A stretch of DNA of 39,329 nt, from the NCBI GenBank assembly GCA_943328505.2, contig CALQAH020000019.1:1-39329 (forward strand), written 5' to 3'. Source of the stretch: Rhizobium sp. Q54. GTDB lineage: Bacteria > Bacteroidota > Bacteroidia > Flavobacteriales > Flavobacteriaceae. Below, piece after piece: positions 1 to 8,184 of the stretch (the first letter of the stretch is position 1; the number at the start of each line of letters is the position of its first letter). The notes below the pieces were generated by a model. It saw only the letters and a program-made list of their open reading frames with translations, searched no databases and was not told the origin of the DNA. The position numbers and the translations under genes were made by a program.

Positions 1-507
1 CTTGGTCTCCAGAATTAAGTAATACAGCTACAAACACGTACACATTTACACCAACGGCAGGATTATGTGCTACAACTACAACATTAACCATTACGGTTAA
101 TCCAAATGTAACACCAACCTTTACAGCTGTTGCACCAATTTGTTCAGGAGGAAGTTTATCGGCTTTGCCAACAACATCTAATAATGGTATTACAGGAACT
201 TGGTCTCCAGAATTAAGTAATACAGCTACAAACACGTACACATTTACACCAACGGCAGGATTATGTGCTACAACTACAACATTAACCATTACGGTTAATC
301 CAAATGTAACACCAACTTTTACGGCTGTTGCTCCAATTTGTTCAGGTGGCAGTTTATCGGTTTTGCCAACAACATCCAATAATGGTATTACAGGAACTTG
401 GTCTCCAACGTTAAGTAATACAGCTACAAATACTTATACATTTACGCCAACATCAGGATTATGTGCTACAACTACAACATTATCCATTACGGTTAATCTA
501 AATGTAA
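1..507 (+). repeat. 198-bp in-frame tandem repeat encoding Ig-like units
   Basis: The same sequence restarts at 1, 199 and 397, a period of exactly 198 bp (66 codons). The first roughly 118 bp of the unit are identical between the copies at 1 and 199. Divergence appears only in the later half and in the third copy. The array runs off the left edge, so its total copy number is unknown. Confidence 0.95.
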
Positions 508-2735
508 CCTATTACAGAGATTTTGATAATGATGGTTTTGGTAATCTTTCGAACAGTCAAATTTCTTGCACTGGAGCTCCATCTGGATATGTTGCTAATA
601 GCACAGATTGTGATGATAATGATATATCCGTTTATCAAAGTGCATTATTATATACAGATGTTGATAATGATGGTTATAATGTAGGTTCAGCAGTTACCTG
701 TTACGGAGCTTCTTTGCCATCAGGAACTTCTCTTACAACAATTGCTTCAGGTGATTGTAATGACAATAATAATTTAGTATATCAAAGTGCTTTATTGTAT
801 ACCGATGTTGATAGAGATGGTTATAATGTTGGTTCAGCAATTACTTGTTATGGCGCTTCATTACCAGTAGGAACTTCACTTACTACAATTGGTTCAGGTG
901 ATTGTGATGACAATAATACTTTAGTATACCAAAGTGCATTATTGTATATTGATGTAGATGGTGATGGCTACAATGTTGGTTCAGCAATTACTTGTTATGG
1001 TGCCACTTTGCCATCAGGAACTTCTCTTACTACAATTGGTTCAGGAGATTGTAATGATAATAACAATTTAGTATATCAAACCGGTGTATTTTATGTCGAT
1101 TTTGATGGAGATAACTATGCTACAAGTAACACAACTTTTTCTTTATGTTATGGCGCCACAGAACCAAATGGTTATAGCGCAATCAATTTAGGAGTAGATT
1201 GCGACGATACTAATAGCGCAATATTTCAAACAGGATTATTCTATATTGACGCTGATGGAGATAACTATTCAACTGGGGATTCAACTACGTCTCTATGCTA
1301 TGGTGCTTCAGAGCCAAATGGTTACAGTGCTGTAAATCTTGGATTAGATTGTGACGATACTAATGGTTCAATCTTTCAAACAGGTATTTTCTATATAGAT
1401 GCCGATGGCGATAACTATTCAATAAGTGACGCAACTTTTTCTTTATGTTATGGTGCTTCAGAACCAAATGGTTATAGTGCAGTAAATCTTGGATTAGATT
1501 GCGATGATACTATTGCAGCGATCAATCCTAGTCAAGCTGAAATATTGTACAATGGATACGATGATAATTGTAATGGTACTTTAGACGAAGGTTTCCAAAT
1601 TACAACACCAATGATGGGTTGTGGTTCAACAATAACAGTAATTAATTCATTAATTTCTGCTGTCAGTTCACCAGCAATTGGTATTACAGGATACAAATTT
1701 GAAGTAACCAAATTAGGTTCTAATCCACTAGAAGTGCAAGTTATTGATAGACCAATACAATATTTTAGTTTAACACAATTATCAAAACATAGTTATGCAG
1801 CAACGTATTCTATTCGATGTATGTTACAAAAAAATGGTGTTTGGTTAGGATATTATGGTCCTGCTTGTAACATTTCTTCTCCAGCCGTTTTAGATCCAGG
1901 TGGAGCAAGTTCAATAACACCATCACAATGTGGAATTACGTTACCAAGTATCAATACTCTAATTGCAACGACCAGTTTAGTAGGTGCTACAGGTTATAAA
2001 TTTAAAGTAACAAATATAAGAACTGGTTTTGTTCAAGAATTACCAAGAAGATTACAATGGTTCTCATTAACAATGTTAACTCAATATGTTTATGGTGATA
2101 CGTATACAGTGGAAGTAGCAGTTAAAACTACTGGAGATTACACAGGATATGGAAGTCCATGTGAAGTTACCGCTCCAACAGTACCAAGTTTGATGTCACA
2201 ATGTAATACTATAATAGCGGCGAAAACTACAATTGTTGCTACTTCAAGTTTAGCCTATGTGTCTTCGTATGATTTTGAAGTAAAAAACATGACAACTCTA
2301 GCGACAGCTAATGTTAGTAATAATTTGAATTGGTTCCGATTGAATATGCTAACAAACTATGCTCCAAATACACAATTTAGAGTGAGAGTTAGATTGTTAT
2401 CTTCAGGAGTTTATTCTGATTATGGCGATGCTTGTTTTATTACATCACCGGCATTTGCAAGAACTGTTGAAACAGAAGTAGATAGTAATGTATTTGAAGT
2501 AACCGCAAGTCCAAACCCATTTGATACCAACTTTGGTATGTTCTTGAATTCTACAAGTACTCAAGATGTTTCTATTAGAGTTTACGATATGATTGGAAAA
2601 CTAGTAGAACAAAGAGAAGTTAAATCAGGAGATGTAGTGATGCAAGAAATTGGTACTCGTTTCCCATCTGGAGTTTACAATGTAATTGTAACGCAAGGTT
2701 CGGAAGTTAAAACGCTTCGAGTGATTAAACGATAA
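1..2735 (+). CDS. Large secreted repeat adhesin with T9SS sorting tail (5' end outside window)
   Basis: The reading frame is open from base 3, so the true start lies upstream; an internal ATG at 165 is only the first one visible. Three copies of a 66-residue Ig-like repeat (key strings NNGITGTWSP and TYTFTPT) come first. Seven 47-50-residue units follow, each with D-x-D-x-D-G/N-Y and DCDD/DCND motifs, the last closing with DDNCNGTLDEG. This is the MopE/thrombospondin-3-like putative metal-binding repeat. Three FnIII-like units of about 95 residues come next (GYKFEV..., WFSLTML..., YG.(A/P)C). The C-terminal 80 residues (ASPNPF, IRVYDMIGKLVE, PSGVYNVIV, ending KR) match a T9SS type-A sorting domain. 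The protein is therefore expected to cross the outer membrane by type IX secretion and be anchored or released at the surface. An adhesin or gliding-associated role is inferred; no catalytic domain is visible. Confidence 0.9.
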   Translation, partial: WSPELSNTATNTYTFTPTAGLCATTTTLTITVNPNVTPTFTAVAPICSGGSLSALPTTSNNGITGTWSPELSNTATNTYTFTPTAGLCATTTTLTITVNPNVTPTFTAVAPICSGGSLSVLPTTSNNGITGTWSPTLSNTATNTYTFTPTSGLCATTTTLSITVNLNVTYYRDFDNDGFGNLSNSQISCTGAPSGYVANSTDCDDNDISVYQSALLYTDVDNDGYNVGSAVTCYGASLPSGTSLTTIASGDCNDNNNLVYQSALLYTDVDRDGYNVGSAITCYGASLPVGTSLTTIGSGDCDDNNTLVYQSALLYIDVDGDGYNVGSAITCYGATLPSGTSLTTIGSGDCNDNNNLVYQTGVFYVDFDGDNYATSNTTFSLCYGATEPNGYSAINLGVDCDDTNSAIFQTGLFYIDADGDNYSTGDSTTSLCYGASEPNGYSAVNLGLDCDDTNGSIFQTGIFYIDADGDNYSISDATFSLCYGASEPNGYSAVNLGLDCDDTIAAINPSQAEILYNGYDDNCNGTLDEGFQITTPMMGCGSTITVINSLISAVSSPAIGITGYKFEVTKLGSNPLEVQVIDRPIQYFSLTQLSKHSYAATYSIRCMLQKNGVWLGYYGPACNISSPAVLDPGGASSITPSQCGITLPSINTLIATTSLVGATGYKFKVTNIRTGFVQELPRRLQWFSLTMLTQYVYGDTYTVEVAVKTTGDYTGYGSPCEVTAPTVPSLMSQCNTIIAAKTTIVATSSLAYVSSYDFEVKNMTTLATANVSNNLNWFRLNMLTNYAPNTQFRVRVRLLSSGVYSDYGDACFITSPAFARTVETEVDSNVFEVTASPNPFDTNFGMFLNSTSTQDVSIRVYDMIGKLVEQREVKSGDVVMQEIGTRFPSGVYNVIVTQGSEVKTLRVIKR
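510..1592 (+). repeat. Seven MopE-like calcium/metal-binding coding repeats
   Basis: Units begin at 510, 651, 798, 945, 1092, 1242 and 1392, with periods of 141, 147, 147, 147, 150 and 150 bp. Each encodes Y-x-D-x-D-x-D-G/N-Y, then a Cys-containing strand (mostly CYGA), then DC(D/N)D. The acidic spacing resembles EF-hand or thrombospondin type-3 calcium loops; metal identity is inferred from that resemblance only. Units 2-4 and units 5-7 form two subfamilies, suggesting two rounds of amplification. Confidence 0.85.
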
Positions 2736-2750
2736 AACAAACAATAATTT

Positions 2751-2841
2751 TTACAATCAAACCTTAAAACTCTTCAAGAAATTGAAGAGTTTTTTTATAG
2801 CTTTACACTTCAAATTAAAAAAAATAGAGTTTCTTAAAAAA
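2751..2841. repeat. Direct repeat, left copy (DR-A)
   Basis: About 91 bp starting with ttacaatcaaacctt and ending with gagtttcttaaaaaa recur at 12730-12822, with two single-A indels and one substitution. The segment contains the transcription terminator of the preceding adhesin gene. The two copies bound the whole accessory block and are in the same orientation. Confidence 0.9.
2766..2796 (+). terminator. Rho-independent terminator of the adhesin gene
   Basis: A perfect 12-bp stem (2766-2777 with 2782-2793), a GAAA loop and a T run follow the adhesin stop codon by about 30 bp. The same hairpin is present in the right direct repeat. Confidence 0.9.
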
Positions 2842-2931
2842 TTTAAAGCCAAAGCCAAAGCTCAGAATAATAGAGGTTTTGGAACCAATGCAACCAATTA
2901 TGGCGGGCTTTTTATCAATACCCAATATTGA
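2842..2931 (+). pseudogene. Possible C-terminal gene remnant
   Basis: A frame open across the end of the direct repeat encodes a low-complexity AKAKAQ stretch, then NNRGFGTNATNYGGLFINTQ, and stops at TGA 2929-2931. It has no start codon and no recognisable family. It may be the end of a gene truncated when the block between the direct repeats was formed, or simply chance coding. Confidence 0.25.
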
Positions 2932-3008
2932 GAAAACTGTAATTGGCTTTTTTGAAATATAAGTTGGTATCACTTGCTACTTGACAGGTCTAATTTTAAA
3001 TTTATAGT

Positions 3009-3210
3009 AACCTATTGTGTGTAATTAATAAATTGAGTCAAAAAATATTTTTTTGAAGTTTAAATAAATACCAAATAAAAAAATGTGTCAGTCTGAGCCA
3101 CCACTTCTGATTCTGAAAGAATAAAAAAATCATTTTAATAGTGCTTCGATAAGCATAGTGACACAAATTGCTACAAATTAAGTATGTATAATAATTAGAC
3201 CTTCGGGCTT
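3009..3210. mobile_element. Degenerate copy of the MITE-like element
   Basis: The left end (3009-3026) matches the terminal repeat of the intact copy at 18726 in most positions, including tgtaatt. An internal tgtcagtctgagc at 3086-3098 and gcttcgataagc...gtgaca near 3143-3162 match the inner inverted repeat. The right end near 3193-3210 keeps aatta.acc...ggg.tt. The order and spacing match the two good copies; the sequence has drifted strongly. Confidence 0.65.
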
Positions 3211-3267
3211 GCCTTATGCATTTTTATGTATATTTATGACCAATATTTTTTGTAAATAGTAGTATTT

Positions 3268-3903
3268 ATGTCTAAAAACATTGTTATTTGTGATGACCAC
3301 ATACTTTTCTTAAATGGACTATCTGAAATTTTAAATAAATTTGGGGTAGATTATAATGTGTTTACATTCAATGATTCGCAATCCTGTAAATCCTATATTC
3401 AACAAAACAAAGTGGATGTTTTTATTTGTGATTTAAACATCGACAATGTTGACGGTTTTGTATTGATAGAAGAGTTAAAAGAGCAACTATTAGATGCTAA
3501 AATCATCATTCTTACAGCATATTACGAAGATTTCTTAATAAAAAAAGCACAAAAATTATGCATTAATGCTTTCTTAAAAAAAGAAACAAGTTCAGAGGAA
3601 CTTATTAACGTCATAGAACTTGAAAAAAGTTTTCCTTTTTATACAAACAAAAATAGTAATAATGGTATCAATAAATTTAGGGTTGTAGATGAAGCTCTTA
3701 TCAATAAATTTAGATTGTCCAACCAAGAAAAGGAAATTATTAAATATATCGTAGCCGGAAAAACCAGTAAGGAAATCTCGGTTGCATTATATATTAGTAA
3801 AAATACAGTTGACACCCATCGTAAAAATATTCATAAAAAATTAGAGTTAACAAATAGCAGTTCCTTAATAAAATTCGCCAATGAAAACAATTTATTTTCT
3901 TAG
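3268..3903 (+). CDS. NarL/FixJ-family response regulator
   Basis: This is a cytoplasmic DNA-binding regulator of a two-component system. The receiver domain covers about residues 1-125, with the acidic pair D9/D10, phospho-acceptor D55 in VFICDLNID, T83 and K104. A LuxR-type helix-turn-helix occupies about 148-211, with LSNQEKEIIKYIVAGKTSKE and a TVDTHRKNIHKKL recognition helix. The length of 211 residues is normal for the family. Its end overlaps the start of the histidine kinase gene by 23 bp, so the two are cotranscribed and probably translationally coupled. It is the first gene inside the repeat-bounded block and is a candidate regulator of the exported-protein genes downstream; targets are unknown. 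Confidence 0.9.
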   Translation: MSKNIVICDDHILFLNGLSEILNKFGVDYNVFTFNDSQSCKSYIQQNKVDVFICDLNIDNVDGFVLIEELKEQLLDAKIIILTAYYEDFLIKKAQKLCINAFLKKETSSEELINVIELEKSFPFYTNKNSNNGINKFRVVDEALINKFRLSNQEKEIIKYIVAGKTSKEISVALYISKNTVDTHRKNIHKKLELTNSSSLIKFANENNLFS

Positions 3904-5650
3904 CGTTTTATTAGTTTTCAATTATTCATTTTCACAAGAAAAGAATAAACTTAAAATAGATGCCAAATATAGTGTTGATTGGAATTCAACTTACACGCTC
4001 TCTTCATTAAAAACGAAAACTTTTCATCCCTTTATAAACAAAAAAATTAGCATCGGTTATAATAATAATGCGTCGATTTGGTGTGTTTTTAAGATAAAAA
4101 ATACCGATTTAAAGAAGGATGTAAAAACCTGGTTGTGTTTTGACAACAATCACATCGATAGTTTGTTTTTTTATAATGGAAACAAAGTAGAGCTTTTAGG
4201 CGACAGAACAAATTTTTCAAGTCCTTTTATGAAAGGACAATGTTTCAGTATCACGTTAAAGCCAGATGAAAATAGGACAATTCAAGTTAAATTAAAAAAA
4301 GATATTTCCTTTTTTGAATTTTCCTATAGTTTTGAAAACGAAAAAACATTATCCATTAGTTCCTTGAGACAAATATCATTTATAACGCTTTTTTTAGGAA
4401 GTATTCTTTTTTTGTTAATTTTCAATCTCATTCTCTACTCCATTACTAAAAATAAATTGATTTTAAAATATATTTTATACTCCATTCTTACAGTATTATA
4501 TATTACAATAATCTCTAACTATCTTAAAAACATACTATTTAACGAATTTATATATTTTAGTGAATTGCAAATCTATACTTCTTGTTTCTGGTTTATAAGT
4601 TTAAGTTATTTTATGATGGATTTTCTGGAATTAAAAAAGTATCAACCTCATAAACATAAAATCATTTACTATTGTACTATTCTAATTTTTGTGTCAATAC
4701 TTTCAAGTTTGGTTATATTATATACAAATTTTTTAAATATATTACAATTGTTCTTCTACCTAACGTATAGTGCTTTTTTAATTATTTTTTCAACAATAAT
4801 AGTGGCATCAATTGCAAACTATAAAATAAATAAAAAAAATAGCATTTATGTTCTAATCGCTTTTCTGCCTCATTTTGTATGGGGAACCATTTTTGTTTTA
4901 AAATCATTTAGTATTATTCAGGGTGATTTTCATGAGGATTGGGTGGTTTATATTGGATTGTATGATGTGCTTTTTTTCGGTTATGTATTAACTAAAAATT
5001 ATATTGAAACCTTTCAAATAAATAATGCTTTAAATCTTGAAATTTTAGCCGAAAAAGAAAGTTCAATTAAGGTAATAACACAAGTTCAAATTCGAGAAAG
5101 AAGAACTATTTCTAATATTATACATGATAATTTAGGTAGCAAAATAGCTTATTTAATTCATTTATTAGAATTGAAAAATTTGAGTTTGATAAATAAAAAT
5201 TTAAATGAACTTGCGGAAGACATTCGAGACATATCGCATGGGATTTTGCCAAAATCGTTAGACGAAGGAACATTAACTTACAGTTTAATAAGTCAAATAA
5301 AAATCCTTAATCAGGGTTTTAAAAATAAAAAAATAGATTTTTATCAGTATGATTTTCCTGAAAAAATAGTGGCGCCTTGGGTTTATGATTTGTACCTCAT
5401 TTCATTAGAAATAATAAATAATTCTTTAAAACATGGAAAAGCAACGTCTGTTATAATAGAATTTTATGGTCATCCTGATTGTTATGTGTTTCAATTTTCT
5501 GATAATGGAATTGGTTTTAATGATAAAAGTTTTGAAAAAGGTTTTGGTTTGTATAATATTGAGAAAAGAATTTTATTTTACAAAGGGGTTTTTGAAATTA
5601 ACAGCTCCGAAAATAAGGGTTCAATTATTCAAATTAGTATTCCAAAATAA
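3881..5650 (+). CDS. 7TM-DISM sensor histidine kinase (HisKA_3 type)
   Basis: A signal peptide (MKTIYFLSVLLVFNYSFSQ) is followed by a beta-rich periplasmic domain (about 20-160) like the 7TMR-DISM extracellular domain. Seven hydrophobic segments (about 165-375), a short linker and a HisKA_3 dimerisation helix follow. H415 in RRTISNIIHDNLGSKIA is the predicted phosphorylated histidine. The HATPase_c domain shows an N box (EIINNSLKHGKA), a G1 box (SDNGIGF) and a G2 box (GFGLYNIEKR). The enzyme should autophosphorylate and pass phosphate to the overlapping NarL-type regulator. The ligand is unknown; DISM sensors often bind carbohydrates or other small molecules. The start at 3881 is fixed by the signal peptide and overlaps the regulator gene. 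Confidence 0.88.
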   Translation: MKTIYFLSVLLVFNYSFSQEKNKLKIDAKYSVDWNSTYTLSSLKTKTFHPFINKKISIGYNNNASIWCVFKIKNTDLKKDVKTWLCFDNNHIDSLFFYNGNKVELLGDRTNFSSPFMKGQCFSITLKPDENRTIQVKLKKDISFFEFSYSFENEKTLSISSLRQISFITLFLGSILFLLIFNLILYSITKNKLILKYILYSILTVLYITIISNYLKNILFNEFIYFSELQIYTSCFWFISLSYFMMDFLELKKYQPHKHKIIYYCTILIFVSILSSLVILYTNFLNILQLFFYLTYSAFLIIFSTIIVASIANYKINKKNSIYVLIAFLPHFVWGTIFVLKSFSIIQGDFHEDWVVYIGLYDVLFFGYVLTKNYIETFQINNALNLEILAEKESSIKVITQVQIRERRTISNIIHDNLGSKIAYLIHLLELKNLSLINKNLNELAEDIRDISHGILPKSLDEGTLTYSLISQIKILNQGFKNKKIDFYQYDFPEKIVAPWVYDLYLISLEIINNSLKHGKATSVIIEFYGHPDCYVFQFSDNGIGFNDKSFEKGFGLYNIEKRILFYKGVFEINSSENKGSIIQISIPK

Positions 5651-5991
5651 TACTACTTTTCATTTAATACCATATTACACCACTTGATTTTTGACTATTT
5701 TAAAAATACAAAAGGTGTAAATTGGTATTGCATAATTTCTAGTATTTAATTCCCTATAATTTCTACTTCAATTTTACCTTTTTATAATTTTTAATCGTAA
5801 CTCCCAAAAACGATATTTTTATAAACATACTGTTTTTCAATTAAATACAATTGATATTAAATATTTTATTTTGAATTATTGAAAAATAATCAACAATTTG
5901 AAAACTATTTTTTATGAAAAACAATACCCATTATTGGGTATTGTTTAATGTTAAAAAACAAACCATCTTTGGTAAAATAATTAGCAAAAAA
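5651..5991. other. Gene-free stretch with two inverted repeats
   Basis: No gene is seen between the kinase and the beta-propeller gene. A 16-bp inverted repeat with two mismatches (5666-5681 with 5714-5729, aatacca...acacc) just after the kinase stop may act as a terminator or processing hairpin. A second, perfect hairpin lies at 5919-5946. The rest is featureless AT-rich sequence. Confidence 0.5.
5919..5946. repeat. Perfect 12-bp hairpin upstream of beta-propeller gene
   Basis: AAACAATACCCA at 5919-5930, a TTAT loop and TGGGTATTGTTT at 5935-5946 form a perfect stem. No T run follows on the plus strand; on the minus strand it is followed by TTTTCATAAAAAA. It falls inside the extra N-terminal codons of the longest possible reading frame of the next gene, which argues that translation begins downstream at 5992. 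Confidence 0.7.
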
Positions 5992-7077
5992 ATGGAAAAA
6001 TCAAAGCGCATACTTTTATTACCACTTAAACTCGTTTTTATTTGTTTGTTATATAGTTTTCCAATTATAGCTCAAACTGAATTTTTTAATTCTAAAATTA
6101 AGTTTTCTGAAAGCCAATTAGACAAATTCTATTCTTCCTTTAGTATGGATAGTTCCCAAGTTTATTTTAATGCCAATGATTATTATGTTCATTGCTACGA
6201 TAAGAAAACAGGGGTTTTAAATTGGTCTTACCGTCTTGAAAGTAAGACGAATACAGCCCCAATAGCTTATCGAAACAATTTAATAGTAAGCAAATATTCC
6301 AGCGAATATGGTGACAAATGTCTCCAGCTTAATACCAAAACTGGAGATACGATTCAAACCTTAGTCATTCAATCCATAAACACTAAACCCATTTTCAAGG
6401 AAAACGTGATGTATTGCACAGGAATTGACGGCGGAATTGGAGGGGCCGTCATCGCTTATGATTTGAAAAAAAACAACATTATATGGGAAAAATTCATTGC
6501 CCACGGTGTAGATAGGCAACCTTATTTTTTAAAAGACAAAATCATTGCCAATGCAGAAGAAGACAACTGGTTTGAATTAGATTATAACGGTAAAATGTTA
6601 GACACAACCTGTGAGTATAAAACCAATTTGTTTGTGGAAGACATAAAATGCGTACAAAACTATGTGCATCGAACCCACGACAACAAAGGCATTTCACAAA
6701 CCTTTTTGCAAGAGTATTTTGAAGATTATGAGAATCTAAAAGTTAGTTCCAACAATAACTATACTTTTTTATTGGGCTACTCAAAATTGATGATTTTAAA
6801 GGACAACCTTGAAATTGGCAAAGAGATCAACATAGATGAAATAGTAACCCTACCGGAAAAGGCAATAAACGACTACCGAGAAATTCTTAAAATAGACGAC
6901 ACTACCATTTGGTTTTTCTATAAAAATTTGGTTGTGGTTTATGATTACATCAATTATCAAACCCTTAAAACCATTGATTTATCTCCCTGGAGACCCCATC
7001 AAGTTATTTTGGACGGAAACAACTTGTGGTTGATTTCTGAAAACGATGGAGAATTGATCGGGTTAACAATTGATTAG
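5992..7077 (+). CDS. Secreted PQQ-like beta-propeller protein
   Basis: The longest frame begins at 5914, but its first 26 codons span a strong hairpin. Starting at 5992 instead gives a clean signal peptide (MEKSKRILLLPLKLVFICLL...PIIAQ), so that start is chosen. The mature part has blade-like repeats: YDKKTGVLNWSYRLES, LNTKTGDTIQTL, YDLKKNNIIWEKF, then WFELDYNGKML and a C-terminal NNLWLISENDGELIGL. This is the pattern of PQQ-like/BamB-type propellers, which act as protein-interaction scaffolds; no cofactor site can be claimed. It is an accessory gene 340 bp downstream of the sensor kinase, with no clear promoter. Function is unknown. Confidence 0.7.
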   Translation: MEKSKRILLLPLKLVFICLLYSFPIIAQTEFFNSKIKFSESQLDKFYSSFSMDSSQVYFNANDYYVHCYDKKTGVLNWSYRLESKTNTAPIAYRNNLIVSKYSSEYGDKCLQLNTKTGDTIQTLVIQSINTKPIFKENVMYCTGIDGGIGGAVIAYDLKKNNIIWEKFIAHGVDRQPYFLKDKIIANAEEDNWFELDYNGKMLDTTCEYKTNLFVEDIKCVQNYVHRTHDNKGISQTFLQEYFEDYENLKVSSNNNYTFLLGYSKLMILKDNLEIGKEINIDEIVTLPEKAINDYREILKIDDTTIWFFYKNLVVVYDYINYQTLKTIDLSPWRPHQVILDGNNLWLISENDGELIGLTID

Positions 7078-7100
7078 TAACTTTTAAAAATAAATTAAAC

Positions 7101-7220
7101 ATGAAAACAAAAATGAAAAACACCTTTTTAGCAAATAGTTATTTCTTGCTATAAACCTTTAGTTATGGACAAACTAAAGAAGAAACAATTGCTTGGTTGG
7201 GATTAAAACAAATAAATTAA
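7101..7220 (+). pseudogene. Remnant of a small secreted-protein gene
   Basis: ATG at 7101 opens a frame with a signal-peptide-like start (MKTKMKNTFLANSYFLL) broken by TAA at 7152-7154. The same frame then continues TFSYGQTKEETIAWLGLKQIN to a TAA at 7218-7220. The FSYGQ string looks like a signal-peptidase site. TKEETIAWL matches TKNETIQYL at the mature N-terminus of the protein at 9633, so this is probably a truncated paralogue inactivated by a stop codon and a 3' deletion. Confidence 0.6.
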
Positions 7221-7233
7221 TAAATCTTTAAAT

Positions 7234-7746
7234 ATGAAAACAATGAAAATTAGAACAGTTACGAAAAATTTTTTATTGGCAACCATTGTGTGTTTTACTT
7301 TTGGTGGAATAGCAAAATCTTACGGGCAATCCGACCTGATTTCAATCAAAGCGGCAATTTGCGATGAGTTAGATAAAGAGGAAAAAGTTTATACTGATAA
7401 TGGTAGCTACAATAGGATTTTTTATTACAAATTTATAGATGAAAACCTTCTTCAGGTAAGACAATTTCCAGGCGTTATAAGATCTGGCGAAAGGGAAAGT
7501 TCAGATGAAAAATCAATTACAATTGACATGAGTAAAGTAACAGGTATTATTTCTAACAAGACTAACTTTGGGTATAAATGCATAGCGTTGTTTGGCGATG
7601 AGTATGTATTTAATATTCAATATAAACGTGGTTATGATCAAGATTGGACTGATATTGAATACGAAACAAAAATTACATTGGCTACTGATAATAAAGAATT
7701 AATGCGATTATTTCAAGAATGGGCAAAAATAGCAACAAAGAACTAA
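7234..7746 (+). CDS. Small secreted protein, unknown function
   Basis: 170 residues. An N-terminal signal peptide probably ends at AKSYGQ, followed by a mature domain of mixed strand and helix (IFYYKFIDENLLQVRQF, ITIDMSKVTGIISN, YVFNIQYKRGYDQDW, ending ELMRLFQEWAKIATKN). The layout (short N-terminal part, central YYK strand pair, calcium-poor middle, C-terminal helix) resembles the protein at 9633, but residue identity is weak. The gene follows a decayed relative at 7101 and is part of a run of short exported proteins. No family is recognised. Confidence 0.65.
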   Translation: MKTMKIRTVTKNFLLATIVCFTFGGIAKSYGQSDLISIKAAICDELDKEEKVYTDNGSYNRIFYYKFIDENLLQVRQFPGVIRSGERESSDEKSITIDMSKVTGIISNKTNFGYKCIALFGDEYVFNIQYKRGYDQDWTDIEYETKITLATDNKELMRLFQEWAKIATKN

Positions 7747-7794
7747 AATAAATACTTACGTAAAAAACTAATAACCTTTTAAAACCAATATATT

Positions 7795-8178
7795 ATGAAA
7801 AAACTAATCACAATTTGCTTATTAATAGCAACATCTTATGCAGTAAAAGCACAAGAAAGTAAAACCTATTACTATTTTGCCTTCGGCACTGAAACTGGTA
7901 TCCCTGATAAAGTATATATCACACCCTTAAAAACTATTACCATCAACGAAAAAACGCATTTTCCAATTACAGATGCTGGTGCAGCAAATCAATTTAGAGA
8001 TTTTATGGAGGCAGAATATAATAATTTGAATGGAAGATTTTTTTCAAAAGGAGATGTTTATTTTAGTGGGTATTTTGATGAAGCAAAGGCAACAGAATAT
8101 TATAGAAGCACCTTAAAACGTTACGAGAGTGTTGTTAAAATCAACGAATTTCAATATATACCAGAAAGGTTAAGATAA
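7795..8178 (+). CDS. Small secreted protein, unknown function
   Basis: 127 residues with signal peptide MKKLITICLLIATSYAVKAQ. The mature part begins ESKTYYYFAFGTETG and contains a helix ANQFRDFMEAEYNNL, ending INEFQYIPERLR. The first 37 nucleotides of coding sequence match those of the gene at 9633 with one difference, although the mature proteins differ. The next gene (8185) starts 6 bp after the stop, has a similar mature start (YFYVYVSGIF) and a similarly placed aromatic helix, so the two may be an operon of distant paralogues. No known domain. Confidence 0.65.
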   Translation: MKKLITICLLIATSYAVKAQESKTYYYFAFGTETGIPDKVYITPLKTITINEKTHFPITDAGAANQFRDFMEAEYNNLNGRFFSKGDVYFSGYFDEAKATEYYRSTLKRYESVVKINEFQYIPERLR

Positions 8179-8184
8179 AACAAA

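Larger units (their letters stand above)
2736..3267. other. 532-bp gene-free stretch: terminator, direct repeat, remnant, degenerate MITE
   Basis: No complete gene is visible here. From left to right it holds DR-A with the adhesin terminator, an open frame running from 2842 to a TGA at 2929-2931 that looks like the tail of a lost gene, and a decayed copy of the MITE-like element seen at 18725-18909. A short TA-rich segment precedes the response regulator. A near-match to the flavobacterial -7 box (TATTTTTTG, one T too many) lies about 25 bp before the regulator start. Confidence 0.6.

Noticed and set aside
1..1592. CRISPR-like periodic repeats
   Set aside because: All repeats are in frame, keep protein motifs, and have no constant short repeat with unique spacers.
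5914..5991. Longer N-terminus for the beta-propeller protein
   Set aside because: The extra codons cover a perfect 12-bp hairpin and would bury the signal peptide 26 residues inside.
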